Shown: positions 25,693 to 34,541 of the stretch, piece by piece | How positions within the stretch are numbered: the stretch's first letter is position 1 | Layout of the letters: each line of letters opens with the position of its first letter | Source of the DNA: Oscillospiraceae bacterium | Lineage (GTDB): Bacteria; Bacillota; Clostridia; Oscillospirales; Acutalibacteraceae | DNA length: 64,000 nt | NCBI GenBank assembly: GCA_910574935.1 | Contig: CAJTCU010000001.1 | Location: 310,001 to 374,000 of the forward strand | Reading direction: 5' to 3' | Translations under genes and position numbers: made by a program | The notes under the pieces: generated by a model | Told to the model about the DNA's origin: nothing | What the model saw: the letters and a program-made list of their open reading frames with translations, nothing else | Databases searched by the model: none

Positions 25693-25857
25693 TAGGGCTT
25701 GTTTGAAAATAGAGGAAATGACGAATTTTGGGCCAGAAGGGGACAATTTCAAGGAGAAAACCGCAAGGCAATCTCGCGATTGACGAGGATTTTCGACGTA
25801 GAAAGTGGCCTCTTATGGCAAAAAAGACGACGTTTTCGATTTTTCAAACAAGCCCTA
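25693..25857. repeat. 165-bp MITE with perfect 17-bp terminal inverted repeats
   Basis: Ends TAGGGCTTGTTTGAAAA and TTTTCAAACAAGCCCTA are perfect inverted repeats; the TA at each end would fit a Tc1/IS630-type TA target. The interior has no gene. A diverged copy is at 2736-2883. It lies just after the LytTR regulator stop, where it could influence read-through to the DUF6440 gene. Confidence 0.75.
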
Positions 25858-25881
25858 AGTGGCAAAAATAAAGAGGGAACC

Positions 25882-26619
25882 TCAAAAGTTCCCTCTCAGT
25901 TTCTTCTTCAATTCGGCTTTTCCAGTTCGGGACAGCAAACACATTCTGCCGCCCACCCGGACTTGATTTCCCTTTCCATCCACTGCCTCAATTTTGTCCC
26001 ACACTGCCAGAAAGGACCGGTGGACCCGGACAAATTGTCCGTCCAGTTCCTTTTCCAGCTCGTTCAAGCTGCCCACGAAATCCAGACGGCTGTCCGCCGT
26101 ATGAAGATATACATGGTGAGCTTTGGGAGCGGACTCAAAGAACAAGATGTCGGCCAGGGGAATGTGGCGGGTTTCATCACCCGTTCGTAAAGAGAACATC
26201 TCTGCCGGGTCATGGCGCTCGTCCAATAAGCGGGCGTGGACCGCCTCCAGGCAGCGGGTGATGGCAGGGCCGGTCTGCTCTCCCTCCTTCACGATGTAGT
26301 CGAATGCCTCCAAATGGTATTGGAAGGTTTTCCAGGCTAGATCGCCATAGCTGGTAATGTAGACCAGTGTGCCATGGGGGTCCCGCCGCCGCAGTTCCCG
26401 CCCCAGCGTAAAGCCGTCCCACGCTCCATCCTTCAAATCCACGTCCAGAAAATAGACTCCGCGCCGGCTGCTCCGCGCCATGTCCAGCAATTCTTGGGCA
26501 GTCGATGCGGCGCATACCACTTTCATGTCGTAGTTCTCTATGAAAATCTTCCACTCCAGAGCGGTTTTGAGCTGGTGGCGGACACTTTCTTCATCGTCAC
26601 AGAGATAGATCGAGATCAT
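25882..26619 (-). CDS. LytTR-family response regulator (AgrA-like)
   Basis: 245 residues. The receiver domain has CDDE (7-10) and phospho-acceptor D59 in FLDVDLKDG; the C-terminal LytTR DNA-binding domain begins near FSLRTGDETRHIPL and includes FVRVHRSFLAVWDKIEAVDG. ATG 26619 overlaps the kinase stop by 4 bp (ATGA), which settles the start against a 50-codon upstream extension inside the kinase gene. Together with the AgrC-like kinase this is a peptide-type quorum or competence signalling pair. No AgrD-like peptide or AgrB was found next to it. Confidence 0.9.
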   Translation of the reverse strand: MISIYLCDDEESVRHQLKTALEWKIFIENYDMKVVCAASTAQELLDMARSSRRGVYFLDVDLKDGAWDGFTLGRELRRRDPHGTLVYITSYGDLAWKTFQYHLEAFDYIVKEGEQTGPAITRCLEAVHARLLDERHDPAEMFSLRTGDETRHIPLADILFFESAPKAHHVYLHTADSRLDFVGSLNELEKELDGQFVRVHRSFLAVWDKIEAVDGKGNQVRVGGRMCLLSRTGKAELKKKLRGNF

Positions 26620-27935
26620 GCTTTTTCCTCCACCGTCAATTCCTGAATAAACACGCCGTCCGCCCAACTTGTGGATGCCGCCGCATTGGGATAGTCCACC
26701 AAAATCCGCTGGTAGCTGGGCAGTCCCAATCCCCGGCCCTCTCCCTTGGTAGAAAAGCCCTCCGTCCAAATTTTATCCGGATTGATAGTGCCAGTGTAGG
26801 GGTTGGAAACCCGAAGGGACAGCCTGTCCTTTTGAGGCAGCAGAATAATCTCCACCCAGGGCATTTCTGTTTCCAAAGCGGCCTCGGCAGCGTTTTCCAG
26901 CAGGATGCCCAGACAGCGGGTAAAGTCCCATGGGTCCATGCCAATCCTCTCCACAGGGTAGAGTACCTCCAGGCGGCAGTTGATACCCTGCTCCCCCATA
27001 GCGGCCAGCTTGGACAGTAGGAGGCTGCGCACCTGGGGAACGCGCACATTGCCGATTTGAGTGGACGCCTGAATTTTCTCTCCTATGCGCCGGTCAAAGC
27101 CCGTGTCCAGTTCCGACAAGGCGGCGCGCAGTTGGTCCAGTTCCCCCTCGTCCGCCTGCTCTGACAGCCCCGCCAGCAGGTTTTTGTAGTCGTGGCGGAA
27201 AGTCCGCACCTCCTGTCGGATGGCCTCCAGGTCCCGCTCGTAGAGCTGCTGCTGTGCGATGACATCCTGCTGGGCCGCTACCTTCCGGGCGGCGCCCAGC
27301 CGCTGGGCCAAATGGACCACCAGCCCCGCCTCCAGCGCCGCCATCGCCAGCACCAGCATAAAGTAGGGGACCAGATATTCCGGTTGAATCCCCGCCTGCA
27401 GGATTAAGAATGTTTCCATAGCCGCTTCCAGGGCGCAAAGGAACAGGGCCGTCCGGCGCTGGCCGAAGCTCTCCTCCAGCAGAAAGCGGAACCAGCGCCC
27501 GAAGCGCAGACGGTGCAGCAGGAGGGCTGAGATCGGAACCACAACCAAATACACCACCACTGTAAACTGGAGTTCGCTGTTCAGAAGCAGGATCTGGGAT
27601 AGGCAGGACGTGGACACTTGAAACACGCCTCCCATACATACGGCGGAAAAGGCCCTCCAGAATTCGGTTCGCCAGGCCCACCGGGTCCAAAAGGTACACA
27701 TCAGCAGGACGGCGAAGGAGCTTATGTAGTAGCGGACCAGCACGTGGCCGGGAATGAGCACATACAGGCCCACCTGTAGCAAGGAGGCCGCCAAGGGGGA
27801 GAGCAGCAAGGCGGGCAGCTTTTTCAGTATCCGCCACCCCCGCACATCCATCATCACAAACAGGTAGACTGCCAAGGCGGCATGGGCTGTCAGAGAACCG
27901 ACAAATGCAGTCAGGTAATCCTCCAACGTGAGCAC
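26616..27935 (-). CDS. AgrC-like sensor histidine kinase
   Basis: About 439 residues. Six or seven N-terminal helices (to about residue 210), a coiled-coil linker, a Spo0B-type phospho-acceptor region (TFRHDYKNLLAGL), an N-box ENAAEAAL and a G box GEGRGLGLPSYQRI. It transfers phosphate to the LytTR regulator. The ATG at 27944 abuts its AAAGGAG site with no spacing, so GTG 27935, nine bases after the site, is the more credible start. The polytopic sensor suggests a membrane-sensed peptide. Confidence 0.88.
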   Translation of the reverse strand: MLTLEDYLTAFVGSLTAHAALAVYLFVMMDVRGWRILKKLPALLLSPLAASLLQVGLYVLIPGHVLVRYYISSFAVLLMCTFWTRWAWRTEFWRAFSAVCMGGVFQVSTSCLSQILLLNSELQFTVVVYLVVVPISALLLHRLRFGRWFRFLLEESFGQRRTALFLCALEAAMETFLILQAGIQPEYLVPYFMLVLAMAALEAGLVVHLAQRLGAARKVAAQQDVIAQQQLYERDLEAIRQEVRTFRHDYKNLLAGLSEQADEGELDQLRAALSELDTGFDRRIGEKIQASTQIGNVRVPQVRSLLLSKLAAMGEQGINCRLEVLYPVERIGMDPWDFTRCLGILLENAAEAALETEMPWVEIILLPQKDRLSLRVSNPYTGTINPDKIWTEGFSTKGEGRGLGLPSYQRILVDYPNAAASTSWADGVFIQELTVEEKA

Positions 27936-28020
27936 AGCGGTCATCTCCTTTCTGCGGGCTATTATACCATGTAGCCCTATGATAGCGGCGTTCTTTGACC
28001 TATGATTTACGCTGCAATAC

Positions 28021-29664
28021 TCAGCTTTTCCACATGCTTTTCACGCCGCCGCACCCAATTTCCACTGTGACTTCCCCCTGGCCTGTGCGCCTCAAAACCG
28101 CCAGGGCGCAGCCATCGGTAAGGGTGGCGGCGGTTTTTTCATAGCCCTGGTGGTGTCTTGCCCGCTCGCTGCCAAAGGCCAAAAGCTCCGCCGAGCCCGT
28201 GAGGTTTATGCCCACCTCGCCCAGATAGTCCCAGCCCGTCCAGGTGAAGTCCCCCAGCACGGCGGAGGTCCGGGTAATGGCGTCCCAGTTTTCGGCAATC
28301 TGCTTGGGGTAGGTCTCGCTGCCCACCATCACCCGGTGGGGGTACCGGGCGGCATCCGTCCAATAGCGGGCGGTCATGTAGTTATAGCCCAGCACGTCCA
28401 TGGTGGGCTCCAGCTTTTCCAGGATATCCCCTACGATTTTGTGCCGGGTGATTTCCGGCATATGGTTGGCCATGGCCCCCATAAAGACGTTCACGTCCCC
28501 GGGCCCGGGCTCCTGGCCTGTGATATCCCTGACGATCTGCGCCAGTCCGTCCCCGGCGGCAAAGGCCCCGTTGATGCCGTTGGTGGTGAAGCGGGTGGGG
28601 TCCAGCTCATGGAATTTTTCCCCCAGCATCCGGCTGGTCTCCAGGCCCTTTTCCGTAGCGATCCCAAAAATTTCATTGCCGGTAGAGTAGAGCACCGCGC
28701 TGGGGTGGTTGTAGTCCGCTGTGACCATGGACTCTACGTCCTGCTCCCAGCTGTGCTCAAAATCCTCATACGCTGCCGCCCCCAGAAGCCCCTGGTCGTG
28801 GTGCAGGCAGGCCCCCCGCAGCTTCACGGGCATGCCGTTGACCCGCAGGCCGTGCTTGGCGTCCAGGGCCAGCAGCCGTATGCCGGTGGTGGTTTTGTCC
28901 CTGTCCCCGCCCTCTATGGCCAACTCCGCGGTGTAAAGCTCCGGGTGCTCTGCGTCCCACAAACAGGCGTTTTCCAGGAAGAATCGCCTGTGCAGCCGGA
29001 CCTTCTGCCCGGGCCGCACCCGCAGAGGGTACTCCGCCTGCAAAACGGCCCGGCCCGTTCCCTCCCGGATGGTAACGGCTGCTGTGAAGCTGTGAGGAGT
29101 GACGTCCCCATTTTCGATCTCTGCGGCGATTTCTACCGCAGCGCCGCCCTCTTCCACGCTTAGGGTGGTCAGGCGCAGGCTCCCCGGCAGCACCCGCAGG
29201 GCCGGGCTGTGCAGCAGGTACACCTCCCGGTAAATACCGGCCCCGCTGTACCAGCGGCTGTTCTGTGTGCCGCATTTCACGGTGACGAGCACTTGGTTCT
29301 CCTGGCCAAAGCGCAGGTAGTCCTGTATCTCCACGCCAAATTCACTGTAGCCAAAGGCCCGCTCCTCCGCCAGAGACTGGTTGACGAACACAGCGGCGTG
29401 GCGGTATACGCCCTCAAACCAGAGCATAACCTTCCCGCCCCGCCAGTCCTCCGGCACAAAAAAGGTTTTGTGATATTTATACGCGCCGCCGTCCAAAAAG
29501 CCTGTGCTGCCCTTGTTGACGCTGTCCTCCTGCTGTTCTTCATGGAACATGGCGTCATAGGGCAGGGTGACGGGCTTGGCATGGGGCGGGACAGCGGCCA
29601 CCAGTTCAAAGGGGTTTTCGTCCTTCCACACTTTCCAACCGGTGTTGAAATTTTCGCGTTTCAT
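28021..29664 (-). CDS. Glycoside hydrolase family 2, internally deleted
   Basis: 547 residues with GH2 order: sugar-binding jelly roll (NTGWKVWKDE to about 155), immunoglobulin-like domain, then a TIM-barrel start RGACLHHDQGLLGAAAYEDFE. Compared with the family, about 55 residues expected between AYEDFE and SWEQDVESMVTADYNHPS are missing, removing barrel strands with the usual SAHNP segment. The C-terminal beta domains are also cut short after FGSERARHH. An acid/base Glu in YSTGNEI and a GSETYP Glu remain. Open frame, but probably inactive. ATG 29664 is chosen; the preceding in-frame codon is TTG. Confidence 0.7.
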   Translation of the reverse strand: MKRENFNTGWKVWKDENPFELVAAVPPHAKPVTLPYDAMFHEEQQEDSVNKGSTGFLDGGAYKYHKTFFVPEDWRGGKVMLWFEGVYRHAAVFVNQSLAEERAFGYSEFGVEIQDYLRFGQENQVLVTVKCGTQNSRWYSGAGIYREVYLLHSPALRVLPGSLRLTTLSVEEGGAAVEIAAEIENGDVTPHSFTAAVTIREGTGRAVLQAEYPLRVRPGQKVRLHRRFFLENACLWDAEHPELYTAELAIEGGDRDKTTTGIRLLALDAKHGLRVNGMPVKLRGACLHHDQGLLGAAAYEDFEHSWEQDVESMVTADYNHPSAVLYSTGNEIFGIATEKGLETSRMLGEKFHELDPTRFTTNGINGAFAAGDGLAQIVRDITGQEPGPGDVNVFMGAMANHMPEITRHKIVGDILEKLEPTMDVLGYNYMTARYWTDAARYPHRVMVGSETYPKQIAENWDAITRTSAVLGDFTWTGWDYLGEVGINLTGSAELLAFGSERARHHQGYEKTAATLTDGCALAVLRRTGQGEVTVEIGCGGVKSMWKS

Positions 29665-29742
29665 ACGCAAAACCGCCGTCTTTGCAATATTGTTGTAATG
29701 ATTATATCACTTGCAGGCTCCCTGGTCAAACAGGGGGCGCCC

Positions 29743-30149
29743 CTACTTTTCCTTCTTTGCCAGCAGGAAATACCCTAAAAACAATAGGATCTGTACGGCT
29801 GTAGAGCTGGGTGTGGCCAGTCTCACCCGGAACAAGCTTACAGGCGTGAGACGGCTCATCAGGAAGGACACGGGTATCCGCACCAGGAACGCCGCCACAA
29901 CGCCTTGGATCATAACGAAGGCGGTCTTGCCGCAGCCGTTGAAATACCCCACAAAGCAGAACATGATGGAGGTCAGCAGGGTGTCAATGGCATAGGCCGC
30001 AGGTAGTCGGCTGCGGCGGACACATCGGCAGGGGAGCCGAACTGCCCCACCACCAGCAAGTCCACCGCGCCATACATAGCCTGCAAAAACAGCGCCGCCA
30101 GCACTGGCACGGTAAAGCGCAGCAGCGGCGAGAGTATGGGCCCCTTGGT
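29743..30149 (-). pseudogene. MATE efflux transporter remnant
   Basis: The 5' part encodes TKGPILSPLLRFTVPVLAAL and MYGAVDLLVVGQFGSPADVS, the classic first MATE helices. After SAAADYLR a large deletion and frame change lead to IDTLLTSIMFCFVGYFNGCG and the final helices ending LGYFLLAKKEK. About 300 residues in the middle are absent. Confidence 0.75.
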
Positions 30150-30245
30150 AAAGGAAATCTGGCAACACTCGCAAAGAAGTGGGAGTACCTAATCCCAAGA
30201 GTTTGTGCCTCTGGCTGCCAAGGGGCATGGGGGCGCTGGCACCGC

Positions 30246-31253
30246 TCATACACTTTTACGCTTTATCAGCACCGCGCTGATTTCAATTTTCATGGCATGA
30301 CAATCCTTTTTCTCTACCATTTCCGCCAGCCTGCCCACGGCCGTTTCCCCCATGAGCTGGGTGGGGACGTGGACGGTGGTCAACGGAGGGTCCATGTAAT
30401 TGCAGAGGGGCAGGTCGTCAAAGCCTACCACGGCCACGTCCTCAGGGATCCGGTACCCGGCCTCCTTCAGCGCCGCGATGGCCCCGATAGCAATGTGGTC
30501 GTTGTCCGCAAAGTAGCAGTCTGCCGGTTCTTCCCCGCTTTCCAGCAGGGCCTTCATGTCGGCGTAGGCGCCTTCCTGGGAGGGCGTAAGCTGGTGGACA
30601 ACAGACTTTGCGGTGGACATGCCGTTTTTGCGGATAGCCTTGTAAAAACCGTCGGCCCGCTCGGCAAAATTGCTGATTTGATAGGAGGAGCACAGGTAGC
30701 CCGGCTGCGCCCTGCGCTTAGAAATAAGATACTGGGTGGCAAGGAACGCGCCCTGGATATTGTTGATGAGGACATAGTTATAGTCTGCCGTTTCAAAATA
30801 AGCGTCTAAGATGACAAGAGGCATTTTGATTTGCGAAAAGCGGGAAAGCGACAGGGCATCCAGCTCTGTGGCCAGAAGGATGATCCCCCGGAAGCCGGAT
30901 GCCTCTAAAGTGTAAAGCTGGTCGGGCAGGGTCTCATCCTCGTAGAGATAACGGATGAGTAAATCATATTGCGCTTTTTTACAGCCAACGCTTACGCCGT
31001 TTGTCAGGTCTGCAAAAAAGGGGGTGTCCCCCACGACCGCGCCGCTGCGCCTGTATACCACCAGGCAGAACTGCCCTTTCCAGTTGCCGCGGGCAACGGC
31101 CTTCCGAGAGAAATCGTACCCTAAGCGCTGAGCGCCCTCTATCACCTGCCGCCTTGTGGCGGTGCTGACGCCGGGTTTGTTGTTCAGCGCCATAGAAACC
31201 GCCGCTTGGGAAAGCCCCAGCGCCTTTGCCAGCTCTTTTGCTGTAATCGCCAT
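30246..31253 (-). CDS. LacI-family transcriptional regulator
   Basis: 335 residues. The N-terminal helix-turn-helix (ITAKELAKALGLSQAAVSMALNNKPGVS) is followed by the hinge and a periplasmic-binding-like effector domain with GFDDLPLCNYMDPPLTTV, the family C-terminal signature. ATG 31253 has GGAGG eight bases upstream; a GTG three codons earlier is less well placed. It is divergently oriented to the sugar operon at 31381 and shares a 128-bp control region containing an inverted repeat over its own promoter. Likely the repressor of the operon, induced by its sugar. Confidence 0.92.
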   Translation of the reverse strand: MAITAKELAKALGLSQAAVSMALNNKPGVSTATRRQVIEGAQRLGYDFSRKAVARGNWKGQFCLVVYRRSGAVVGDTPFFADLTNGVSVGCKKAQYDLLIRYLYEDETLPDQLYTLEASGFRGIILLATELDALSLSRFSQIKMPLVILDAYFETADYNYVLINNIQGAFLATQYLISKRRAQPGYLCSSYQISNFAERADGFYKAIRKNGMSTAKSVVHQLTPSQEGAYADMKALLESGEEPADCYFADNDHIAIGAIAALKEAGYRIPEDVAVVGFDDLPLCNYMDPPLTTVHVPTQLMGETAVGRLAEMVEKKDCHAMKIEISAVLIKRKSV

Positions 31254-31271
31254 ACTGCTCACCTCCGTTCC

Positions 31272-31312
31272 AGTATAGAAGATTCAGTGAATTAAGTCAA
31301 GAAACACTGAAT
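31272..31312 (-). promoter_or_regulatory. Promoter of LacI gene with overlapping operator
   Basis: Minus-strand TTGACT (31295-31300), 17 bp, TATACT (31272-31277). An inverted repeat ATTCAGTG (31282-31289) / CACTGAAT (31305-31312) straddles the -35 box, a plausible LacI-family operator controlling both the regulator and the divergent operon. Confidence 0.6.
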
Positions 31313-31380
31313 TTTTTCTGTAAATTAAGCTCCCGGTCTGGTATCCTTTTAAATATGGAAAACTTTGAAGGAGGAATTTT

Positions 31381-32781
31381 ATGGCAGCTATCAAGCTGGG
31401 CTTTGCGCCTACCAGGAGAAGTATTTTCAGCGCGCCGGACGCGGTGAAATACCGGGGCCTTACCGCCGCCCGCCTGCGGGAGCTGGGCGTGGAGTTCGTA
31501 GAGATTGACGACATAAACGAAGAGGGCCTGCTCTATGATGAAAACGACCGGCTGAAGATCCTGGAAAAATTCACGGCGGCGCAGGTGGACGGCCTTTTCC
31601 TGCCCCACTGCAATTTTGGCACAGAATACCTGTGCGCCAGGCTGGCAAAAGACTTGGGCGTGCCCGTGCTGCTGTGGGGTCCCCTGGATGAGCGGCCTGA
31701 GCCAAACGGCGTGCGGCTGCGGGACACCCAGTGCGGGCTGTTTGCTACCGGGAAGGTGCTCAGGCGCTTTGGTGTGCCCTTTACCTATATGACGAACTGC
31801 CGATTGGAGAATCCTGTGTTTGCCCGGGGCATAAAGGATTTCCTGGCCGTGTGCAATGTGGTGAAAACCTTCCGCCATATCCGCATTCTACAGATAGGGC
31901 CGAGGCCCTTTGACTTTTGGAGCACCATGTGCAACGAAGGGGAGCTGCTGGAAAAATTCGGCGTAGAGCTGTCTCCCATCCCCCTGCCGGAGCTGACCTC
32001 GGAAGTGAAGCGGGCCATTGCCGATAAGGACGAGGTGCGGGAAACCATTGCCTATTGCAGGGCCAATATGGAAATCAACGTCACCGAGGAGCAGCTTGAA
32101 AACGTGGCGGGGCTGGCTGTGGCCATGGAGCGCCTGATGGAAAAGTACCATTGCAGCGCCGGAGCCATCCAGTGCTGGAACGCCTTGCAGGGCGAGCTGG
32201 GCATTATGCCCTGCGCCGCCAACGCCCTCCTCAACGAAAAGGGCCTGCCCGTTGTTTGTGAAACGGACATCCACGGGGCCATCACCGCTTTGCTGGTGGA
32301 AGCCGCCGCAGGCGACGGGACCCGCAGCTTTTTTGCCGACTGGACCATCCGCCATCCGGACATTAAAAACGGCGAGCTTTTGCAGCACTGCGGCCCCTGG
32401 CCCATTTCCTGCGCCAAAGAGAAGCCATGCATCACGTACCCGCTGGCTTTCGATTCCCCCGGTGCCATCACAGCCGAGGCAAAGCATGGGGAGCTGACCC
32501 TGGCCCGGTTCGACGGCGACAACGGCCAGTACAGCCTGCTTTTGGGCAACGCAAAAGGCGTGGACGGCCCCAAGGGCATGGGCACCTACCTGTGGGTAGA
32601 GGTGGAGAACATCAAGCGGCTGGAAGCCAAGATCGTGGAGGGGCCATATATCCACCACTGTGTGGGCATACACAAAAACGTGGTGCCGGTGCTGTATGAA
32701 GCCTGCAAATACCTGGGCGTTGCGCCCGACCTTTACGATCCCATTGAGGAGGAAGTGAGGGCGTATCTCCGTGGGGAATAA
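31381..32781 (+). CDS. L-fucose/arabinose isomerase-type sugar isomerase
   Basis: 466 residues of the FucI/AraA-like fold, with FLPHCNFGTEYLCARLAKDL, IQCWNALQGELGIMPC, VVCETDIHGAI, and late HHCVGIHKNVVPVLYEACKYLG giving candidate metal-binding Glu/Asp/His. It would convert an aldose to a ketose in the cytoplasm. ATG 31381 follows a perfect AAGGAGGAA site. First gene of a five-gene operon (isomerase, split transketolase, FGGY kinase, glycoside hydrolase). The context suggests a branched or rare pentose such as D-apiose; the substrate is inference. Confidence 0.85.
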   Translation: MAAIKLGFAPTRRSIFSAPDAVKYRGLTAARLRELGVEFVEIDDINEEGLLYDENDRLKILEKFTAAQVDGLFLPHCNFGTEYLCARLAKDLGVPVLLWGPLDERPEPNGVRLRDTQCGLFATGKVLRRFGVPFTYMTNCRLENPVFARGIKDFLAVCNVVKTFRHIRILQIGPRPFDFWSTMCNEGELLEKFGVELSPIPLPELTSEVKRAIADKDEVRETIAYCRANMEINVTEEQLENVAGLAVAMERLMEKYHCSAGAIQCWNALQGELGIMPCAANALLNEKGLPVVCETDIHGAITALLVEAAAGDGTRSFFADWTIRHPDIKNGELLQHCGPWPISCAKEKPCITYPLAFDSPGAITAEAKHGELTLARFDGDNGQYSLLLGNAKGVDGPKGMGTYLWVEVENIKRLEAKIVEGPYIHHCVGIHKNVVPVLYEACKYLGVAPDLYDPIEEEVRAYLRGE

Positions 32782-33607
32782 GGAATTAGAGATGCTCTCG
32801 TGGGACCTGCGCCGAGACGTGCTGGAGATTATCATGGCGGGGGGCGGCGGGCACATCGGCGGGGATATGAGCGTGCTGAACGCCCTGCTGGTGCTGTACA
32901 AAAACCACCTGCATATTACGCCGGAAACCACCGATGACCCGGACCGTGACCGCTTTGTGCTGTCAAAGGGCCATGCCATGGAAGCCTATTACGCCGTGCT
33001 GTGCCACCAGGGGTTCCTTGACCTGGACGACGTGAAGGCACGGTTCAACAAATACGGCTCGCCCTATATCGGGCACCCCAATAACAAGCTGCCGGGCATT
33101 GAGATGAATTCCGGCTCGCTGGGCCACGGCCTGCCCGTCTGCGTGGGCATGGCCCTGGCAGGCAGGCGAGATGGCAAACCGTATCGGGTCTATACCATTT
33201 TAGGCGATGGCGAGCTGGCTGAAGGCTCGGTGTGGGAAGGGGCCATGGCCGCCGGCCACTATAAGCTGGACAACCTCTGCGCCCTGGTCGACCGCAACGG
33301 CCTGCAGATCTCCGGAGCAACGAAAGAAGTCATGGGCCACGAGCCCCTGGGTGCCCGCTGGGAAAGCTTTGGCTGGCATGTGCTGGAGGTAAACGGCGAC
33401 AGCATTCCAGAGCTGGACGGGGCTTTCTCCCAGGCCAAGTCCCTTAAGGGGAAGCCCACGGTCATTATAAGCCGCACTACCAAGGGCTTTGGCAGCCCGC
33501 TGATGGAGAACAAGGCCGAGTGGCACCACCACCTGCCTGTTGCTGAAGAATATGAAGCCATCAAAAAAGATTTTCAAAAGGGGAAGGAGGCGGCTGCCCG
33601 TGAATAA
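32771..33607 (+). CDS. Transketolase, N-terminal subunit
   Basis: 278 residues covering the thiamine-diphosphate-binding half: GGHIGGDMS, SKGHAMEAYYAVL, NSGSLGHGLPVCVGMAL, then GDGELAEGSVWEG and LVDRNGLQISG, the GDG-N cofactor motif. It works as a heterodimer-type enzyme with the next gene. GTG 32771 overlaps the isomerase stop by 11 bp and gives family-like length; ATG 32792 with an AAGGA site is an alternative. Split transketolases beside an FGGY kinase recur in sugar-specific catabolic operons where the substrate is a dedicated ketose phosphate. Confidence 0.9.
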   Translation: MGNKELEMLSWDLRRDVLEIIMAGGGGHIGGDMSVLNALLVLYKNHLHITPETTDDPDRDRFVLSKGHAMEAYYAVLCHQGFLDLDDVKARFNKYGSPYIGHPNNKLPGIEMNSGSLGHGLPVCVGMALAGRRDGKPYRVYTILGDGELAEGSVWEGAMAAGHYKLDNLCALVDRNGLQISGATKEVMGHEPLGARWESFGWHVLEVNGDSIPELDGAFSQAKSLKGKPTVIISRTTKGFGSPLMENKAEWHHHLPVAEEYEAIKKDFQKGKEAAARE

Positions 33608-34541
33608 TATCCCGAACCGGCAGGCCATCTGCCAAACGCTTCTGAAGTACGCTGCACAGGACAAAAGCATCTTTGCCCTGTGCAGCGACAGCCGGGGCAG
33701 CGCCAGCATGTCGCCTTTCTTTGAGCGGCTCCCGGAGCAGTCTGTGGAAACGGGCATTGCGGAGCAGAACCTGGTCAGCATAGCGGCGGGCCTGGCCGCC
33801 TGTGGGAAAAAGCCCTATGCCTTTTCCCCTGCCTGCTTCCTTGCCGCCCGCTCCTACGAGCAGGCCAAGGTGGACTGCGCCTATTCCAACACCAACGTGA
33901 AGCTCATCGGCATTTCTGGCGGGGTCAGCTACGGCGCTTTGGGCATGAGCCACCACAGCGCCCAGGACATTGCCGCCATGGCGGCGCTGCCCAACATGCG
34001 GGTGTATCTGCCCAGCGACCGCTTCCAGACGGAAAAGCTGATAGAAGCCCTTTTGCAGGATGAAAAGCCCGCCTATGTCCGGGTGGGCCGCAACCCTGTG
34101 GAGGATATTTACAGCGAGGGGGCCTGTCCCTTTCTGCTGGATAAGGCCGCATGGCTGCGGGGGAAAGGGGAAGCCGTGCGGGCCGCCATCATTGCCTGCG
34201 GGGAGATGGTGCGCCCGGCCCTGGAGGCGGCGGAAGCCCTGGCAGAAGCGGGCATAAGCGCCAGCGTGCTGGATATGTACTGCGTAAAACCATTGGACAG
34301 GGAAGCGGTTTTGGAAGCTGCCGGGCTGGCGGATATTGTAGTTGCCGTGGAGGAGCATGGCCCCTTTGGCGGGCTGGGAAGCATGGTGGCACAGGTGGTG
34401 GGCGAACGCTGCCCCAAACGGGTAAAGTGCCTGTCCCTGCCGGACGCGCCTGTGATAACCGGCACCTCGGCAGAGGTTTTTGAGCACTATGGGCTCACCG
34501 GCCGGGGCATTGCAAAAACGGTGAAGGAGCTGCTGGGATGA
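33600..34541 (+). CDS. Transketolase, C-terminal subunit
   Basis: 313 residues with the pyrimidine-binding domain: catalytic Glu in ETGIAEQNLVSIAAGLA, LIGISGGVSYGALGMSHHS and the C-terminal transketolase domain (SVLDMYCVKPLDREAVLEAA). GTG 33600 is chosen because AAGGAGG precedes it by nine bases; it overlaps the N-subunit stop by 8 bp. Coupled translation fits an obligate two-subunit enzyme. Confidence 0.9.
   Translation: MNNIPNRQAICQTLLKYAAQDKSIFALCSDSRGSASMSPFFERLPEQSVETGIAEQNLVSIAAGLAACGKKPYAFSPACFLAARSYEQAKVDCAYSNTNVKLIGISGGVSYGALGMSHHSAQDIAAMAALPNMRVYLPSDRFQTEKLIEALLQDEKPAYVRVGRNPVEDIYSEGACPFLLDKAAWLRGKGEAVRAAIIACGEMVRPALEAAEALAEAGISASVLDMYCVKPLDREAVLEAAGLADIVVAVEEHGPFGGLGSMVAQVVGERCPKRVKCLSLPDAPVITGTSAEVFEHYGLTGRGIAKTVKELLG

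Noticed and set aside
28150-29163. 337-codon plus-strand frame
   Set aside because: Shadow of the GH2 gene in GC-rich DNA; no motif.
31888-32979. 363-codon minus-strand frame
   Set aside because: Shadow of the isomerase and transketolase genes, which have motifs, start sites and operon structure.
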